Shown piece after piece: positions 26,487 to 35,740 of a stretch of 64,000 nucleotides of DNA. A model generated the notes under the pieces. The model had not been told where the DNA came from. It worked only from the letters and a program-made list of their open reading frames with translations, and did not search any database. The DNA is from Corynebacterium canis. GTDB lineage: Bacteria; Actinomycetota; Actinomycetes; Mycobacteriales; Mycobacteriaceae. How positions within the stretch are numbered: the stretch's first letter is position 1; every line of letters starts with the position of its first letter. The position numbers were made by a program, and so were the translations under genes. Location: the NCBI RefSeq assembly GCF_030408595.1, contig NZ_CP047080.1:1947683-2011682 (forward strand). The letters run 5' to 3'.

Positions 26487-26932
26487 GTAAGCAACGAGCC
26501 AAGGTAGGTGGTGGGTTTCCCGCCCGCCGCACGCAACGCGGCTTCCCGGGTGGCGCGCTCCAACACGCCAATCGTCTCATCCAACAAACATTCGGTATCG
26601 GCGTAGGTTCTCAGCTCGGCCAGATGCGCTTGCGCCTTAGTTAGTGTATCCACCACATCAACGTCGATGGCTTCCAAACTGGCCAGGTACGCCAAGTGGG
26701 TACCCTGTGCCCCCACATAACGGTAATCGTCGTGCGTGGGGGCGACCGGCGCGGCGTCGATACGCTGCCGCTCGCGGGCCAGAAATTCCACCAGAACGCG
26801 CAATGCACGATGCTGCCGGACCCGCGCCCGCATGAGTTCTTGTCGTTGCGACACTTTCGCGGACACCCCCGCCCCGTACAGCACGCCCACAAACCCCGCC
26901 ACCAGCGAAACCACAACCATCACCATGCCCAT
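26483..26932 (-). CDS. Hypothetical protein with one N-terminal membrane helix
   Basis: 149 residues. Residues 2-24 form one hydrophobic helix (VMVVVSLVAGFVGVLYGAG), followed by a basic stretch and a mostly helical body (RARVRQHRALRVLVEFLARERQ and later), compatible with a small membrane-anchored coiled coil. No family recognised. ATG 26932 or the next ATG at 26926. It lies 74 bp upstream of the stop side of the penicillin-binding lipoprotein gene's neighbour region, in the same orientation, and its end overlaps the convergent CMD gene. Confidence 0.5.
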   Translation of the reverse strand: MGMVMVVVSLVAGFVGVLYGAGVSAKVSQRQELMRARVRQHRALRVLVEFLARERQRIDAAPVAPTHDDYRYVGAQGTHLAYLASLEAIDVDVVDTLTKAQAHLAELRTYADTECLLDETIGVLERATREAALRAAGGKPTTYLGSLLT

Positions 26933-27005
26933 AGCTTAGCTGCTACTCAGTCGCGGGTAGCGTCACGACGCCGCGGCCACCACCCGCCGCGGCACGCATC
27001 GCGCG

Positions 27006-28814
27006 CTACCTTGCCCCGGCGTCCATGGTCTTAAAAAAGTGGTCCGTGATCGCAACGGCGGACTCCGAGCCCCCGCCGAGTACGACCAAAGTTGCGAAGG
27101 CCACGTCGTCGCGATAACCGGCGAACCACGCGTGCGAACCACCGGTGATTTCCGCCTCGCCGGTCTTGCCGCGGATCTCCCCGCCCGCACCCATGCCGCG
27201 CGCGGTGCCGCTGGTGACCACGGAACGCATCATGCGGCGCAGGCCCTCGATGGACTCCGGAGACGGCGGATCGACCTGCTCGCTGATCTTGGTCTCATGC
27301 CCCGGCACCAGGTACGGAACGGGCGTCTGACCATGCGCGGCGGTGGCCGCCACCAGCGCCATGCCAAACGGGCTGGCCAGGTCCTTGCCTTGGCCGAAAC
27401 CGGCCTCCACGCGGTCGACCAATTCCTCACCGGTGGGCACGGCCCCGGTAATGGTATTCACGCCCTCGATTTCGTAATCCAGTCCGAGACCGAATTGCTT
27501 GGCCGTGTGTTCTAATTCCCCGGGCTCCAGGCGGGAGGAAATATCTGCAAAACTGGTGTTACAGGAGGCCGCAAAGGCGGATTCCATGGGCACATTTCCG
27601 CGCGAAAACTGGTTATAGTTGGTCACAATCCGATGCCCGATTTCCATGGTTCCGGGGCACGGCACGATGCTATCGGGGGTGAGATCTTCATCCATAATCC
27701 CGGCCGCGGCTGTGATGATCTTAAACGTCGAGCCGGGCGGATATTGGCCCATCAGCGCCACATCGCCGTCTTCGTCGGCCTTCTGCGTCTGGGCCACCGC
27801 CAGGATTTCCCCGGTGGAGGGACGGATGGCCACCATCATGGCCTTCATTTCTTTCCGCAGATCAACGGCCTGTTGGGCGGCCCGCTGAATATTGTGGTCG
27901 ATGCTGATGCGCACGGCCGGGGCGGGTTGTGGGGCGTGGACCTCCAGGGCGTCGATAAGCGCGCCGTGGGAATTCACTGCGGCGACCTGCCAACCGTTGG
28001 CCCCCTCAAGGTCCTTATTCACCACCTTTTCCACGCGGGAAATAATATCGGGGGCGAAATTGGGGTCGGCGCGCACCATAGCGGCCTCCTCATGTACCGT
28101 CACGCCGGGCACCCCGCGCAATTCATCGGCGATAATTTTGCCCTGCGTATCATTAACAACGGCGACGGAATACGGGCCCTTCATGTCCTTGAGCTTCGCT
28201 TCTAAGTCCGAACTGCTCACCTGCGGCACCGTATCGTCACGCCCGTGCGCGCTTCTCAACGCCTCGGCCACGCGCGCCGCGGCACCCGCAACGTTGTCCG
28301 CTTCGGTGGGGTTCAAAAGCACGCGGTGCACCACCCCGGGGGCGAGGATCTCCGCGCCGTCGCTACTAATCACGCTGGCACGCTCGGCGGGAATGGCCCG
28401 CAGCTCCAAATGCTGATTCGCACCTAGTTTCGAATGGAGGATGGTTGGCTGCCAGCGGACCGCCCACTGGCCCTTCGTCTGGCTCAACGTCATCTCGGCG
28501 GTGTAGCTGTAGGTGCGGTCCTTGGGCAAATCCCAGGTCAGCGTGTACGTTGCGGTGGCCAACGACTCCCGGGTTTGCACGCGTTCGATCTTGGTTTCGA
28601 GCCCTTCCGCCTGCATGCCGGACCAGGAATCCGCAAGCACGCTGCGCGCCACATCGGGCTGATCGGACATCTCCGCGGCGATCCCCATATCCCCGCGCGA
28701 CATCGCGGCAAGGAACTCCTCCACCACGGGGTCCGCCGCATCAGGTTTCGGCGTGCAGGCCGTCGATGCACCCAAGATTCCCAGCACACAAACGATTCCC
28801 AGCACACGTTTCAT
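27006..28814 (-). CDS. Class B penicillin-binding lipoprotein (MecA-N + transpeptidase)
   Basis: 602 residues. DD-transpeptidase that cross-links peptidoglycan outside the membrane. Lipoprotein signal peptide with lipobox ending at Cys20 (GASTAC). Residues about 25-140 match the NTF2-like MecA N-terminal domain (DPVVEEFLAAMSRGD), then a dimerisation domain, then the catalytic domain with SxxK in PPGSTFK (Ser near 359), SxN in ASCNTSF (near 416) and KTG in GKTGEAEI (near 549). Layout equals M. tuberculosis Rv2864c, which stands in the same neighbourhood. ATG 28814 begins the signal peptide. Transcribed alone; 127 bp separate it from the gene upstream. Confidence 0.92.
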   Translation of the reverse strand: MKRVLGIVCVLGILGASTACTPKPDAADPVVEEFLAAMSRGDMGIAAEMSDQPDVARSVLADSWSGMQAEGLETKIERVQTRESLATATYTLTWDLPKDRTYSYTAEMTLSQTKGQWAVRWQPTILHSKLGANQHLELRAIPAERASVISSDGAEILAPGVVHRVLLNPTEADNVAGAAARVAEALRSAHGRDDTVPQVSSSDLEAKLKDMKGPYSVAVVNDTQGKIIADELRGVPGVTVHEEAAMVRADPNFAPDIISRVEKVVNKDLEGANGWQVAAVNSHGALIDALEVHAPQPAPAVRISIDHNIQRAAQQAVDLRKEMKAMMVAIRPSTGEILAVAQTQKADEDGDVALMGQYPPGSTFKIITAAAGIMDEDLTPDSIVPCPGTMEIGHRIVTNYNQFSRGNVPMESAFAASCNTSFADISSRLEPGELEHTAKQFGLGLDYEIEGVNTITGAVPTGEELVDRVEAGFGQGKDLASPFGMALVAATAAHGQTPVPYLVPGHETKISEQVDPPSPESIEGLRRMMRSVVTSGTARGMGAGGEIRGKTGEAEITGGSHAWFAGYRDDVAFATLVVLGGGSESAVAITDHFFKTMDAGAR

Positions 28815-28941
28815 GCGCTCACGCTAACACCTCGGCGGGCCCGTTGGGTGGGGCCACACCGAGGCAATAAGGAACTCATTGAGCCTTAACTCAGCTTCCC
28901 GCACGGCCCGCTAGAAAACAGCAAAACCGCTGCTAGCGCTG

Positions 28942-31554
28942 CTACTCGTATGCCTCCCCCTCCGCCTCTAGGTGCTGGATCCGCTGATACAGCTCGCGGG
29001 CGTCTTGGGCGGTCCTCGCATTCTCCCAACTCTTACCTTCAAGCAGGCTCAGGCTGCGCAATACGTAATTCTTCGCCGCGGGAATGTTTGCGGCCTGGAG
29101 CTGCGCGTGCGCCGCGGTATTCAATGCGCGCGCCGCGTAACGCTCGTAACCCAACGCAAGAAATTCATCCGCCGCCCGCTCGAGATAACCCATCGCGTCC
29201 TGCAATCGGCGGCACCGCAAGGCGATAAGGCCATGGTCCTCCAAATTGTCCGCGCGGTAGTATTCGGCGCCATGCGTCTCATCGGTTAAATGTTTGATCA
29301 GCAGGTCGAGGCGGCGGCGGAGCAGATTCTCCACATAGTCGGCGGTGGACTCGTCGATCATGGCCGGCTGCTCGGAGCGAACAAGGGCCACGTTCATCAG
29401 AATGCGGCACGCCTCTTTGACGGCGTTTTTGAACTTATGTTGGGCGCTTTCATCGACCGTGGCTTCGGCCTGAACCTCAAGCAACATAGACTCGGCCGCG
29501 GCGACCAGCTGATCCCCAACTGCGAAACAACGTTCGTACTCGCGGTCGGCGTGGAAACCATTCAAGGCCTGGTCTAAGGCGCTCACCTTTTGCTCCGCGG
29601 TCTGCGCCAACTCCGCAAGCCGCAACGCCTCGTGAGCGGCCGCGGTATCCAGATCCGCTTCGCTCAGCGCGCGGACCAGCAACTCGCGCAGCGTAATCGT
29701 CTGCTGCACCAGCTGCTCCGGGGTGTGCCGCACGGTGGCGGCACCGGAGGGGAAATCGATCGCATGTTGCAGGGCCGCCAGGGCCGTATGCGCCACCTCG
29801 GCGGCCTCCGACCATTGCTCCTGATTCAACAGGCCATGCACCAATAAAATGGCGGAATCGAGTTGCACCCGCAGCAGACCGCAGGCCGCGGCCAGATTCA
29901 ACCGGTGCCGCGCCGCCTCGCAGCATTCCGCAAAATAACCCGCCATCAGCGCCGTCACCGCAAGCACGCGCAGGGCAATCAATCGCACGCTGATCGGCTC
30001 CTCGCTGGGGGTGCGCATCGCACGATCCGCGGCCCGCGCCGCCTCCATATAATTATCCGCCGCGAGCAGCCGGTGCGCCTCCAAGAGGTACTGCCGCGCC
30101 GGTTCGCGTTCCGCGGCGGTATCTATATCCACATCGCAAGTGAAATCGAGCCGGTAGCTAAAGATCGAAGGCATGGACGTGCCCAGGGCCGCGTGCTCTG
30201 CCACCAGCTGCTCTTCCGTCAACTCCCGCCACGGGCCGTGAATATCGATTGCCACAATCGGCGGCTGCTCCTCGGCCGCCGCGTCACCGTCCGCCGGATT
30301 CTCCGGCGTGCCGTCCGCGGCATCCTCGGGCGCGACGCCGAGCGCGGATTGCAGCCGATAATCGGTGTTTACCGGCGAGAACTGCCCGGAAACGTCCGCG
30401 AGGGCATCGGTATCGTGGAACACTGGCGCGGGCTCGAGGTGATAGAGCTGGTGCGTCACCTCGGCGACCTGATGCGGGTGTTCCAGCCCCGGCCGCGCAT
30501 CGAACATGGCGGCGATTTTAAGGGCGAGCTGGGCGCACCATTCGTGCGCCTCGGCCATGGTCGGATTAGCCAAGTCAGGCACGCGCACCCACGGCAGGGA
30601 TTGCCCGGGCAGCGTGATATCCAGGCGCTCTTGTTGATCCGGCTGCGCAGCGAACACACGGGCGGATGCGGTGGCGATTTCCATAAGCACGATCGGCGTC
30701 TCCGCCTCCAGCCACCACGGCAGGAATCGGGTGACCAGCTCCAGCCCACGCTGCAGACGTTGCGGACGCCCCGCGGACCCAGACAATTCCAGGTAGAACA
30801 AATGTTGGTGAAAGTGTTTGAGAAAATGGGCGCGCTGGCTATTGCGCTGCATGGCCCGAACGTGCGCGGGCCACGCCTTCGCATCGTTGCCGGTGCGCAA
30901 CCATGGCACCAACATATGGCTATACATGTTTTCCGGCTGCGCTGAACAGTAGCTTTCCGAACTCGCAAGCGCGCGATTGCCCACCTCGACGGCTTCCTCC
31001 CAGCGACCGCGCTGCGTCAAATAGCCCACCTCATGCTGCGGGTCGCACGCGGCGCAATCGGAAAGATCGGACTTATCTGCGAGCTGCCACTTGCGGTACG
31101 CTTCCTCGGCGTCCTCGACCCTGCCCAAGGTGGTATACATATAGTATTCGCGCAGATAGTAAGGCTTTAACGAGTCACCCAAGCCTTGGTAATACTCGCG
31201 CATTTGGTCTAGCGTTCGAAAGCACTCATCCGCGGGCACCTGGGGGATTTCCCGCAATACCAGCATTAAATATTTGAAGTACCAGCCGAATGATCGCTGC
31301 ATACTTTCCGTTACCAAATCTGGGCGTTCCTTGCGCCGCTTATCCACCCACATAAATGGCGCAACCATTCGAGTGACCTCACCGCCCAAGGTAAACGCGA
31401 CGGCCAATTGCATGTAGCACACCAGCTCCTCGCGTTCTAAACCTTCCGCTCCGGCGCGCCGCGCCGCCTCCGCCCACAACGCCGAACACTTCTTCCCGTA
31501 AGGGGTTTCGTGGGCTAATGCCATTAGATCTTGCACAGACTCGTGTTCAAACAT
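28942..31554 (-). CDS. 870-residue TPR-like helical-repeat protein, partner of the HSP90-like gene
   Basis: 870 residues, almost all helical, with TPR-like units such as TLGRVEDAEEAYRKWQLAD near 142, RGRWEEAVEVGNRALASSE near 182, LLAADNYMEAARAADRAMR near 500 and RRLQDAMGYLERAADEFLALG near 780. A CAAC pair stands near 167-170. An acidic, Asp/Glu/Pro-rich break lies around 410-430, dividing the protein into two solenoids. No signal peptide, membrane helix or enzyme motif. ATG 31554 follows AAGGAC. It lies 66 bp after the HSP90-family gene in the same direction, so both are likely one operon. The pairing suggests a co-chaperone or client adaptor, by analogy with TPR co-chaperones of eukaryotic HSP90; this is inference. 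Confidence 0.75.
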   Translation of the reverse strand: MFEHESVQDLMALAHETPYGKKCSALWAEAARRAGAEGLEREELVCYMQLAVAFTLGGEVTRMVAPFMWVDKRRKERPDLVTESMQRSFGWYFKYLMLVLREIPQVPADECFRTLDQMREYYQGLGDSLKPYYLREYYMYTTLGRVEDAEEAYRKWQLADKSDLSDCAACDPQHEVGYLTQRGRWEEAVEVGNRALASSESYCSAQPENMYSHMLVPWLRTGNDAKAWPAHVRAMQRNSQRAHFLKHFHQHLFYLELSGSAGRPQRLQRGLELVTRFLPWWLEAETPIVLMEIATASARVFAAQPDQQERLDITLPGQSLPWVRVPDLANPTMAEAHEWCAQLALKIAAMFDARPGLEHPHQVAEVTHQLYHLEPAPVFHDTDALADVSGQFSPVNTDYRLQSALGVAPEDAADGTPENPADGDAAAEEQPPIVAIDIHGPWRELTEEQLVAEHAALGTSMPSIFSYRLDFTCDVDIDTAAEREPARQYLLEAHRLLAADNYMEAARAADRAMRTPSEEPISVRLIALRVLAVTALMAGYFAECCEAARHRLNLAAACGLLRVQLDSAILLVHGLLNQEQWSEAAEVAHTALAALQHAIDFPSGAATVRHTPEQLVQQTITLRELLVRALSEADLDTAAAHEALRLAELAQTAEQKVSALDQALNGFHADREYERCFAVGDQLVAAAESMLLEVQAEATVDESAQHKFKNAVKEACRILMNVALVRSEQPAMIDESTADYVENLLRRRLDLLIKHLTDETHGAEYYRADNLEDHGLIALRCRRLQDAMGYLERAADEFLALGYERYAARALNTAAHAQLQAANIPAAKNYVLRSLSLLEGKSWENARTAQDARELYQRIQHLEAEGEAYE

Positions 31555-31620
31555 GCATTTGTCCTTGTTTTAGCTTGTCGACGCCGCGCCTACGCCACCG
31601 GTCACGCGCGAAGCCACCGC

Positions 31621-33465
31621 CTACAACGCGGTGGAAATCAACGATGTATACACTTCGGATGCCCAGGCGCGCGCCTGCGGATTCATCGGATGGTTGCCCG
31701 CCAGCAACGCCTGCACATACAAACCCCGCAACGCCGCCACCACAAGCGGCGAATCCACCGCCGCCAGCAATTGATGCGCCAGCGGCGAACTACCATTGAT
31801 CACCAATTGTGGTTTATCGGGCGCGCTGACGGTGCCGGATCCGCCGTGTTGCGCGGCGTCGGCAAGCACGTCCAAAATGCCTTCTAACCCGCTTTCACCT
31901 GGGGCATTGCGCGCCGCATCCTCAACCACACCGGCGGCAGCGGCGGCCTGCGGCAGGTATAGCACCGGGATCGTCGCCGGCTTGAAATCGCGCAAAATCA
32001 CCGTCACGCCCTGGCCCGTCAACGCCTGATGGCAGGCGTGCAACAAGGGCAAAAACCGAGCCTCCTCCACCGGGTCGGAGGGGAGCATAGCGCCGACGAT
32101 ATCGTTGATATTGACCTCGACGATGCGCTGCTCTGGGTGGTCAAGGCGCAGCTGCTCCAGTATCTCCTCATCAAACGCGTACCCCGCATTGAGCACTTGC
32201 AAGCCGTTGGCGGCGGCGATCGGCAGCAATGCCCGGTATTGCTGATCTGTTCGAGTAAAGCGAAGCGCGCCATCGGCCATAAGATCCTGCAACGTATTCA
32301 AACCAAACGTGGTTTCGAAAGGAACGGAACGCACTACGAGGTCCCGCGTTTGCGCATCCGTAATCGCCAAAGCCTTCAAACCGTTAATGTGCAAACCGAT
32401 GAAACGTGCGAAACGATACTGATCCACTTGCGCCAAGTTCGCGAGCCATTCGCGCACGGCATCGCCCAATGCCTCCCGCGTTTCCAGCAATAACGAGTCC
32501 TCGAACAAAGCATCGCGCGATGCCGTTGGCTGCAGATAATCGGTATTGCCCACCACGCGCACGAAATACGCCCACTCAGGCAGCAAATCCGTCACCTTAT
32601 TGCTAAGCAGCATGCGCCTGAGGTACAAGCGGTGGCGTGTGGAACGCCCCGGGTGCGCGCCTTCCGAAAGCACAAACGCCGTGCCCCTAAACCCGGCCAC
32701 CGGAACATCCAGCGGGATGATATCGAAGGGTTCGAAACCGAAATTATCGCTGCACCATTGCCGTTGCGCGAGCGCCGAGGCCTCCCACACCGGCACCCGG
32801 CCCTTGCCAAATGCGCCGATGGGCTCCGGATCCGTGCCGGGCCGTTCCACCGTCAGTTCGATTGGCAGAAACTCGCCGTAACGTTCGATCAGATCGCGCA
32901 TGTCACGATAATTGAAGCCGCGCTCGCCAGGAAGACTGCGCAGCACGATGGTGGTGCCGTGCGCCAGGCGCGCTAGTTCTGCCGGCAGCTCCGCAGCGCC
33001 GAGCTCCGTGACGGTCCACGTGCCCCGCGCGTTGCCCTGCCACCGTACCGGACGCGCACCCTCGCGAGCCGAACGTGAGTACACCACGATCTCATCCGTC
33101 ACCATAAAACACGAAAGCAATCCGATGCCGAACTGCCCGAGATAGTCACTGCGTCCGAGGCCGAATTCATCGCGTTTCGACGACCCGCCGATCGTCGCCA
33201 GCAGCCGCTTCGCCTCCGCCTCGCCGAGGCCGATCCCATTATCCGTAATGCGCAAGGTGGTGCCATCCACCACGAATCGAACACGTCCGCGAACACTGCC
33301 GCCGGTCTCGGATGCCGCAGCGGTCACCGCATCCATACCGTTTTGCAAGAGTTCCCGAACGTACACGTCCTTTCCGGAATATAGATTCCGAGATAACAAT
33401 TCAACGATGCCGCCAAGGTCTACACGAAACCTCTCCTCGCGGAGGTTTTCACTTGATTTGGACAC
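31621..33465 (-). CDS. Divergent HSP90-family (HtpG-like) ATPase
   Basis: 614 residues, close to HtpG length (about 620-630). The GHKL ATP site is complete: ELLQNGMDAV near 40 (usually ELISNASDA), ITDNGIGL near 73 (DNGIGM), LATIGGSSKRDEF near 90, and GQFGIGLLSCFMV near 113. The middle domain keeps LYLRRMLLSN and FVRVVGNTDYLQPTASRDAL near 295-325, with the conserved arginine in the SR motif. The last 200 residues differ from HtpG and the C-terminus is STAL, not the eukaryotic MEEVD. GTG 33465 with GAGG upstream. No clear CIRCE or HAIR operator is seen. First gene of an operon with the TPR protein. It is a sub-family distinct from housekeeping HtpG. Confidence 0.85.
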   Translation of the reverse strand: MSKSSENLREERFRVDLGGIVELLSRNLYSGKDVYVRELLQNGMDAVTAAASETGGSVRGRVRFVVDGTTLRITDNGIGLGEAEAKRLLATIGGSSKRDEFGLGRSDYLGQFGIGLLSCFMVTDEIVVYSRSAREGARPVRWQGNARGTWTVTELGAAELPAELARLAHGTTIVLRSLPGERGFNYRDMRDLIERYGEFLPIELTVERPGTDPEPIGAFGKGRVPVWEASALAQRQWCSDNFGFEPFDIIPLDVPVAGFRGTAFVLSEGAHPGRSTRHRLYLRRMLLSNKVTDLLPEWAYFVRVVGNTDYLQPTASRDALFEDSLLLETREALGDAVREWLANLAQVDQYRFARFIGLHINGLKALAITDAQTRDLVVRSVPFETTFGLNTLQDLMADGALRFTRTDQQYRALLPIAAANGLQVLNAGYAFDEEILEQLRLDHPEQRIVEVNINDIVGAMLPSDPVEEARFLPLLHACHQALTGQGVTVILRDFKPATIPVLYLPQAAAAAGVVEDAARNAPGESGLEGILDVLADAAQHGGSGTVSAPDKPQLVINGSSPLAHQLLAAVDSPLVVAALRGLYVQALLAGNHPMNPQARAWASEVYTSLISTAL

Positions 33466-33558
33466 GATAACCTCATAGTTTCTGCGTGATAATCTGCTGG
33501 TTTCACTTGCGTGCTAGCGGGGAAACAAACAATGCCGCCGCGTCATTGCAGAAAGAAA

Positions 33559-33580
33559 ATGCACCGTGGAAATGGTGCAT
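33559..33580 (-). terminator. Rho-independent terminator after the YbjN genes
   Basis: ATGCACC pairs with GGTGCAT around an eight-base loop; on the minus strand it is followed by TTTTCTTTC. It lies 58 bp after the YbjN-like stop at 33638 and separates that operon from the HSP90 operon downstream. Confidence 0.6.
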
Positions 33581-33637
33581 CGTATTCCTTGTTGGCAGTA
33601 GATATACTGATGGTTGACGTTAAGAACGTATAAACTC

Positions 33638-34096
33638 TCATTTTAGGGGGCGCGGGAAATTAAACAATTTGCAAAATGATTCCATATGATGAATTTGCGC
33701 CTCGATCCCTACGCGCAACCATTCACGAAGCTGCGCATCAGTGGCACCAAACTTTATGCGATAACAATGCTCCGAAATCACCGCAAGTAGTTCTCCATCT
33801 ACCACTTTCGTCACTTTGCAGGTCCCGATGGTACCCACCACATTCCGATCTTGAACCCAAGCCCACAATTCTCCCCAGCGTTCTTGCCCTATATCAGGAT
33901 TCGGATAACCCGCCCTTATAAACATATATTCATCCTGGTATGTGCTAACATTGCAAGCGAACCCGGACACATTCGCTACTACGGTACCCTTTTGCATTTC
34001 AAATAAGCAATCAATTTCGCGAAAGTATTGCTGGATGCGCTCCATCGTCACAGGTTGCGGCTTTGAACCAGCGCCTGCATCATCGAACCATGCCAT
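33638..34096 (-). CDS. YbjN-domain protein
   Basis: 152 residues. YbjN/DUF1790 fold related to type III secretion chaperones: an N-terminal segment VTMERIQQYFREIDCLFEMQ near 18, a strand-rich middle (GTVVANVSGFACNVSTYQDEYMFIRAGY) and a late amphipathic helix TDAQLREWLRVGIEAQIHHMESF. ATG 34096 follows GGCGAGG. It starts two bases after the stop of the upstream, frameshifted YbjN gene, so the two are one operon, as commonly seen for actinobacterial YbjN pairs. AT-richer than neighbours. Likely a small adaptor or chaperone; no specific role can be claimed. Confidence 0.72.
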   Translation of the reverse strand: MAWFDDAGAGSKPQPVTMERIQQYFREIDCLFEMQKGTVVANVSGFACNVSTYQDEYMFIRAGYPNPDIGQERWGELWAWVQDRNVVGTIGTCKVTKVVDGELLAVISEHCYRIKFGATDAQLREWLRVGIEAQIHHMESFCKLFNFPRPLK

Positions 34097-34098
34097 GA

Positions 34099-34553
34099 CT
34101 ACACCTCGCCCTCGTTTCCAGGATCCCAAGTAACCAGATCTGGAAACATTTTTCGCAATTCATGCTCGACCCACACCGTGGTTTGCATAACTTCAAATGC
34201 AATATCATCCAATTGTTCATCAGTAAGGCCGGAACCTATCGGCATGCAATACTCATACGCCAAGCGCCCCGAATCGTCTTTGTCGTACAGAATAAAAAAC
34301 TTAGGAAAATATACGGTTTGAATATGTAGAACGGCGATAAAATCCTGCAGCCTTGTGATAGTTTCAGCATCCGAGCAACGCCGCGCCAAGCCCCATAGAT
34401 TCGAAGCATTCCGAGAGGTTTTATTATTTCGAAATTGAAGTAAAGCCCAACTAACGGTAAGGAAAGGTCGCCGTCATCGTCCAGGCTGCAGTCAAGGTTG
34501 TTGTTTTTTAGCAACGCCTCAATTCGATTCATGGTCACTGCGGGAACCGTCAC
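34099..34553 (-). pseudogene. YbjN-domain gene broken by a frameshift
   Basis: The first 57 codons (GTG 34553, GGAAGGGG upstream; MNRIEALLKNNNLDCSLDDD) match a YbjN N-terminus. The continuation of the same domain (SDAETITRLQDFIAVLHIQT to the end WDPGNEGEV) is in another frame from about 34385 on. Joined, they give one protein of about 150 residues with FFILYDKDDSGRLAYEYCMPIGSGLTDEQL, the family's conserved C-terminal half. In the original frame translation would run to 34236 through unrelated sequence. Either a real mutation, a sequencing error, or programmed slippage; no slippery run is obvious at the joint. Confidence 0.65.
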
Positions 34554-34663
34554 TTCGCACCCCTTCCGAGCATGCTATATATCCGAGAACGCAACCCAAA
34601 TTAACACGCGCACCAGACACCCGCCGGAGATGTGTCGCACACTACTTCTAATGCCAGCAACGA

Positions 34664-35549
34664 GGGTTATTCAACCGCTGGGGTTTTGCCGGGTGGACTT
34701 TCCGACCTCAATACCCCCGAACATAGCAAAGGCGATACAAGGTTCCGCATAATGAATCTATGACAAAACAAAACACAAATGCCTTGTACCGCTGGGCCAA
34801 TACTAGCAAATGTTCGACTGATGAGATTATCGCGCTAGCCAACGACATCGAAACCGCAGGTTATACACATCATTGCCCCCTTAGTTTGGGGTTAGTCAGT
34901 AGCCTGGAATGCGCTTTGGTCTACTACTGGAGCGAAAATCTCCCGCAACGTGTGATCGCCACGATCTATGGGGTGTCCCAACCCACGATTTCCCGCGCCA
35001 TCAACGCAGTCCTTGACCTTCTGGAACGCTTTCTCCCAACCGCACCAACCGTGGAAGACCTCGTACCAACGCGCCATCGCGTCCTCGATGGGACATTGGT
35101 CCCATGCTGGTCATGGAAAGGGCAACAACAGTTGATCAGCGGCAAACGCAAAGCCACCGGCCACAACCTCGCAGTCTTGACCGACCAGAACGGCAATATC
35201 GAGTACATCAGCCCGCCAATGCCTGGGAGATCTCACGATAAGCGCATCGCAGATAAGCTGGGCATCACCACCGTGTTGCCAGGCGACTATGTCACCGCCG
35301 ACCTTGGGTACGTAGGTACTGGTTTTGACATCCCCCAGAAACGCAACAACGGGCAAAAGGTTCTCGAACCCTGGCAGCAGCGCTTCAACAACGCTCTTGC
35401 ATCCATCCGCTGGGTCGTCGAACAAGCAATCGCCCACATCAAAAACTGGCGAATACTTCACACCGACTGCCGATTACCCATAGCCACCACGAAGCGCACA
35501 ATACAAACCCTTACCAAGCTATTCTTCTACAGAAACCCCTGAATAACCT
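34664..35549 (+). mobile_element. IS5-family (ISL2/IS1031-like) insertion sequence
   Basis: Holds a complete transposase gene (34760-35542). The ends are inverted: GGTTATTCA at 34665-34673 and TGAATAACC at 35540-35548, each followed inward by GGGGTTT. The right end overlaps the transposase stop. Target duplication is not clear. Length about 885 bp, usual for this group. It sits between the YbjN operon and ispG. Confidence 0.75.
34760..35542 (+). CDS. DDE transposase, IS5 family (DDE_Tnp_4 type)
   Basis: 260 residues. N-terminal HTH of the Tnp_4 type (GVSQPTISRAINAVLDLLERFLP near 72-95), then the catalytic triad: Asp in VLDGTLVPCW near 114, Asp in VTADLGYVGTGF near 178, and Glu in WVVEQAIAHIKNWRIL near 223. 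The order and the IAHIKNWRIL end are the marks of IS5/ISL2 transposases. ATG 34760 has no strong ribosome binding site, as is usual for such elements. It seems intact, so the element may still move. The dead copy at 1240-1520 belongs to the same broad family. Confidence 0.85.
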   Translation: MTKQNTNALYRWANTSKCSTDEIIALANDIETAGYTHHCPLSLGLVSSLECALVYYWSENLPQRVIATIYGVSQPTISRAINAVLDLLERFLPTAPTVEDLVPTRHRVLDGTLVPCWSWKGQQQLISGKRKATGHNLAVLTDQNGNIEYISPPMPGRSHDKRIADKLGITTVLPGDYVTADLGYVGTGFDIPQKRNNGQKVLEPWQQRFNNALASIRWVVEQAIAHIKNWRILHTDCRLPIATTKRTIQTLTKLFFYRNP

Positions 35550-35740
35550 TCAACATAGCTACCCCCACGAAACGCCCCCGATATATGATTTGAAGTGCGA
35601 AATCTTTGTCAAATATTGACCCAGAAATATATCTTCGAATCGCCCTATTCCGGGGCTAAGTCAGGCCGCGTACCGCAGCGCCCCGCCGCCGGATACCTTA
35701 AGACCCGGCCGCCGCGCACGCGGGGCGCGATCGGCGAAAA

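Noticed and set aside
33466..33558. CIRCE or HAIR heat-shock operator before the HSP90-like gene
   Set aside because: Only half-site-like words (CTAGCAC, CTTGCGT) occur, with no inverted partner at the right spacing.
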